Shown here: positions 5,932 through 6,857 of the stretch, one piece after another
Layout: every line of letters starts with the position of its first letter
Position numbering within the stretch: position 1 is the stretch's first letter
Source of the DNA: Ignavibacteriales bacterium
GTDB lineage: Bacteria; Bacteroidota; Ignavibacteria; Ignavibacteriales; Ignavibacteriaceae
Direction of reading: 5' to 3'
NCBI GenBank assembly: GCA_027347125.1
Contig: DAIERC010000409.1
Coordinates: 1 to 6,857 of the forward strand
Length of the DNA stretch: 6,857 nucleotides
Notes under the pieces: model-generated
The model's input: only the letters and a program-made list of their open reading frames with translations
Database searches by the model: none
Told to the model about the DNA's origin: nothing
Made by a program: the position numbers and the translations under genes

Positions 5932-6857
5932 TCAGGATATTATTTCTTCTTCTTTGGTTAAAAAACTTTTTATGTCGAATGTTGTTGAGGAGGGCGGAGC
6001 GGAAGTAAAATTGAAATTTGAAATATTTAGAAATAAATCTTCTTTATTTCCGTAATCTTTTAAATAAAATATCCTGACTTTGTTTCTGTTTTTAACCAGC
6101 CAGTTCAAAGTTATCTTCATCTTTTCCAGGTCTTCTTCATCGGGCAAATTGCCGGTATTGATGGTTTTTGAGTAATAATCGTCCAGCGCGATATCAAAAT
6201 AATCTTTATCGTCTATGGCGTATTTTTTTATATATATTTTCCCGTCGATCATCAAAATAAAATCTTTGTCGAAATTTTCCGTTACCTCAAAAAGTACGTT
6301 GGCGGAATTTACCGGCTCTGCAAGAAGTGATGATTTATGTGTTTGGCTTAAGATCAAATCAATTACTTCTTTTGTCTCGGCGGCTTTTTCATATTTTTGC
6401 TTGTCGGAAAAATCTTTCATTTTAGTTATTAAACGATTTAACGCAAACTGGTTTTTGCCATATAAAAAATCGTAGACTTTAAGGAGCTCGTCGTTATAAG
6501 CATCATTATTTTTATTAACGCACGGGGCGGTGCATCTTTCTATGTCTGCAAGAAAACATGCTTTCTCTTTATCGAATTCATGGTCATTGCATTCTCTAAG
6601 CGCAAATGCTTTGGTAATTAATTCAAGAACCGTTTCTGCTTTTCTGCGTGAAATAAAAAGTCCGAAATAATCGTTGCCGTCAAAATCGAAATAATTTGTA
6701 AGTTCCACCGAGGGAAATTTATGACTCTTACTTATCCTTAGAAAATATTTATTGCCGTACCTTTTTAGCTGAGCGTTATGCCTTGGCTTAATTAGCTTAA
6801 TAAGTTCTGCTTCCATAAGCAGAGCGGTAAGCTCTGAGTTGGTTATTTCAATTTTTA
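5932..6857 (-). CDS. UvrC/Cho-like GIY-YIG nuclease, N-terminus cut by window edge; probably a DnaQ exonuclease-GIY-YIG fusion
   Basis: The frame is open to the right edge, so the ATG at 6816 is internal. The 307 visible residues begin in the last part of a GIY-YIG domain: ALLMEAELIKLIKPRHN (residues 11-27), with the metal-binding Glu15 and conserved Asn27 of the UvrC type. Then comes FGLFISRRKA and a four-cysteine cluster (Cys89, Cys100, Cys108, Cys112; LREC, ACFL, ERCTAPC), equivalent to the iron-sulfur cysteines of UvrC. A divergent UVR motif follows at about 141-168 (KYEKAA where UvrC has FEKAA). The protein ends about 140 residues later, with no RNase H-like endonuclease or helix-hairpin-helix region, so it is not a full UvrC. 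Cho and the DnaQ-GIY-YIG fusions have this form; the fusion is my inference, since the N-terminus is outside. Likely role: nicking near DNA lesions in repair. No clear terminator is seen in the 90-base gap to the convergent gene. Confidence 0.88.
   Translation of the reverse strand, partial: KIEITNSELTALLMEAELIKLIKPRHNAQLKRYGNKYFLRISKSHKFPSVELTNYFDFDGNDYFGLFISRRKAETVLELITKAFALRECNDHEFDKEKACFLADIERCTAPCVNKNNDAYNDELLKVYDFLYGKNQFALNRLITKMKDFSDKQKYEKAAETKEVIDLILSQTHKSSLLAEPVNSANVLFEVTENFDKDFILMIDGKIYIKKYAIDDKDYFDIALDDYYSKTINTGNLPDEEDLEKMKITLNWLVKNRNKVRIFYLKDYGNKEDLFLNISNFNFTSAPPSSTTFDIKSFLTKEEEIIS

Noticed and set aside
6215..6475. Plus-strand open frame of 86 codons opposite the UvrC-like gene
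   Set aside because: Antisense to the region encoding the UVR motif; no independent support.
6814..6816. ATG as the start of the UvrC-like gene
   Set aside because: The codons upstream stay open to the window end and encode EITNSELTALL, which is conserved GIY-YIG/UvrC sequence, so this Met is internal.
1..6857. A new multi-gene defence or metabolic system
   Set aside because: All six genes belong to known families of transport, translation, repair or envelope proteins, in separate transcription units, with no mobile element, repeat array or unknown gene cluster joining them.

Overview
The window is about 6.9 kb of AT-rich bacterial DNA (roughly 60-65% A+T by eye) with six protein-coding genes, two of them cut by the window edges. 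No RNA genes, insertion sequences, CRISPR arrays or phage genes are visible. Gene content fits the Bacteroidota/Ignavibacteriota (FCB) group: a UvrC/Cho-like nuclease without the RNase H half, a YbiT-type ABC-F protein with an unusual second P-loop, a small DUF6515-like exported protein, and a TAnnTTTG-like promoter box. This placement is an inference; there is no rRNA or other marker. Two genes have strong Shine-Dalgarno sites and others have weak or none.

Left part (1-3414), all on the minus strand. Reading in the direction of transcription, there is an ABC-type ATPase with a C-terminal DUF4162-like region. Its ABC-2 permease partner of the NatB/YhaP type (COG1668) starts one base after the ATPase stop. 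After a 91-base gap comes an AzgA-type NCS2 purine permease whose C-terminus runs off the left edge. The first two form an exporter of unknown substrate; the third imports nucleobases and may or may not share the transcript.

Middle (3415-5280). A 240-base divergent intergenic region carries a perfect 9-bp inverted repeat and a candidate promoter. It separates the exporter operon from a plus-strand YbiT-like ABC-F ATPase, a soluble ribosome-associated type of protein. A 14-bp stem-loop follows that gene.

Right part (5281-6857). A small, very basic exported protein with a duplicated aromatic motif lies on the plus strand. It converges on a minus-strand gene for a UvrC/Cho-like GIY-YIG nuclease (end of the GIY-YIG domain, four-cysteine cluster, divergent UVR motif). 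That gene enters from the right edge, so its N-terminus is not in the window.

The genes do not form one recognisable pathway; the region looks like ordinary chromosomal housekeeping and transport. I found no convincing new multi-gene system. The most notable point is that the ABC-F protein has both of its non-canonical ATP-binding elements in the same composite site, leaving the other site fully canonical.
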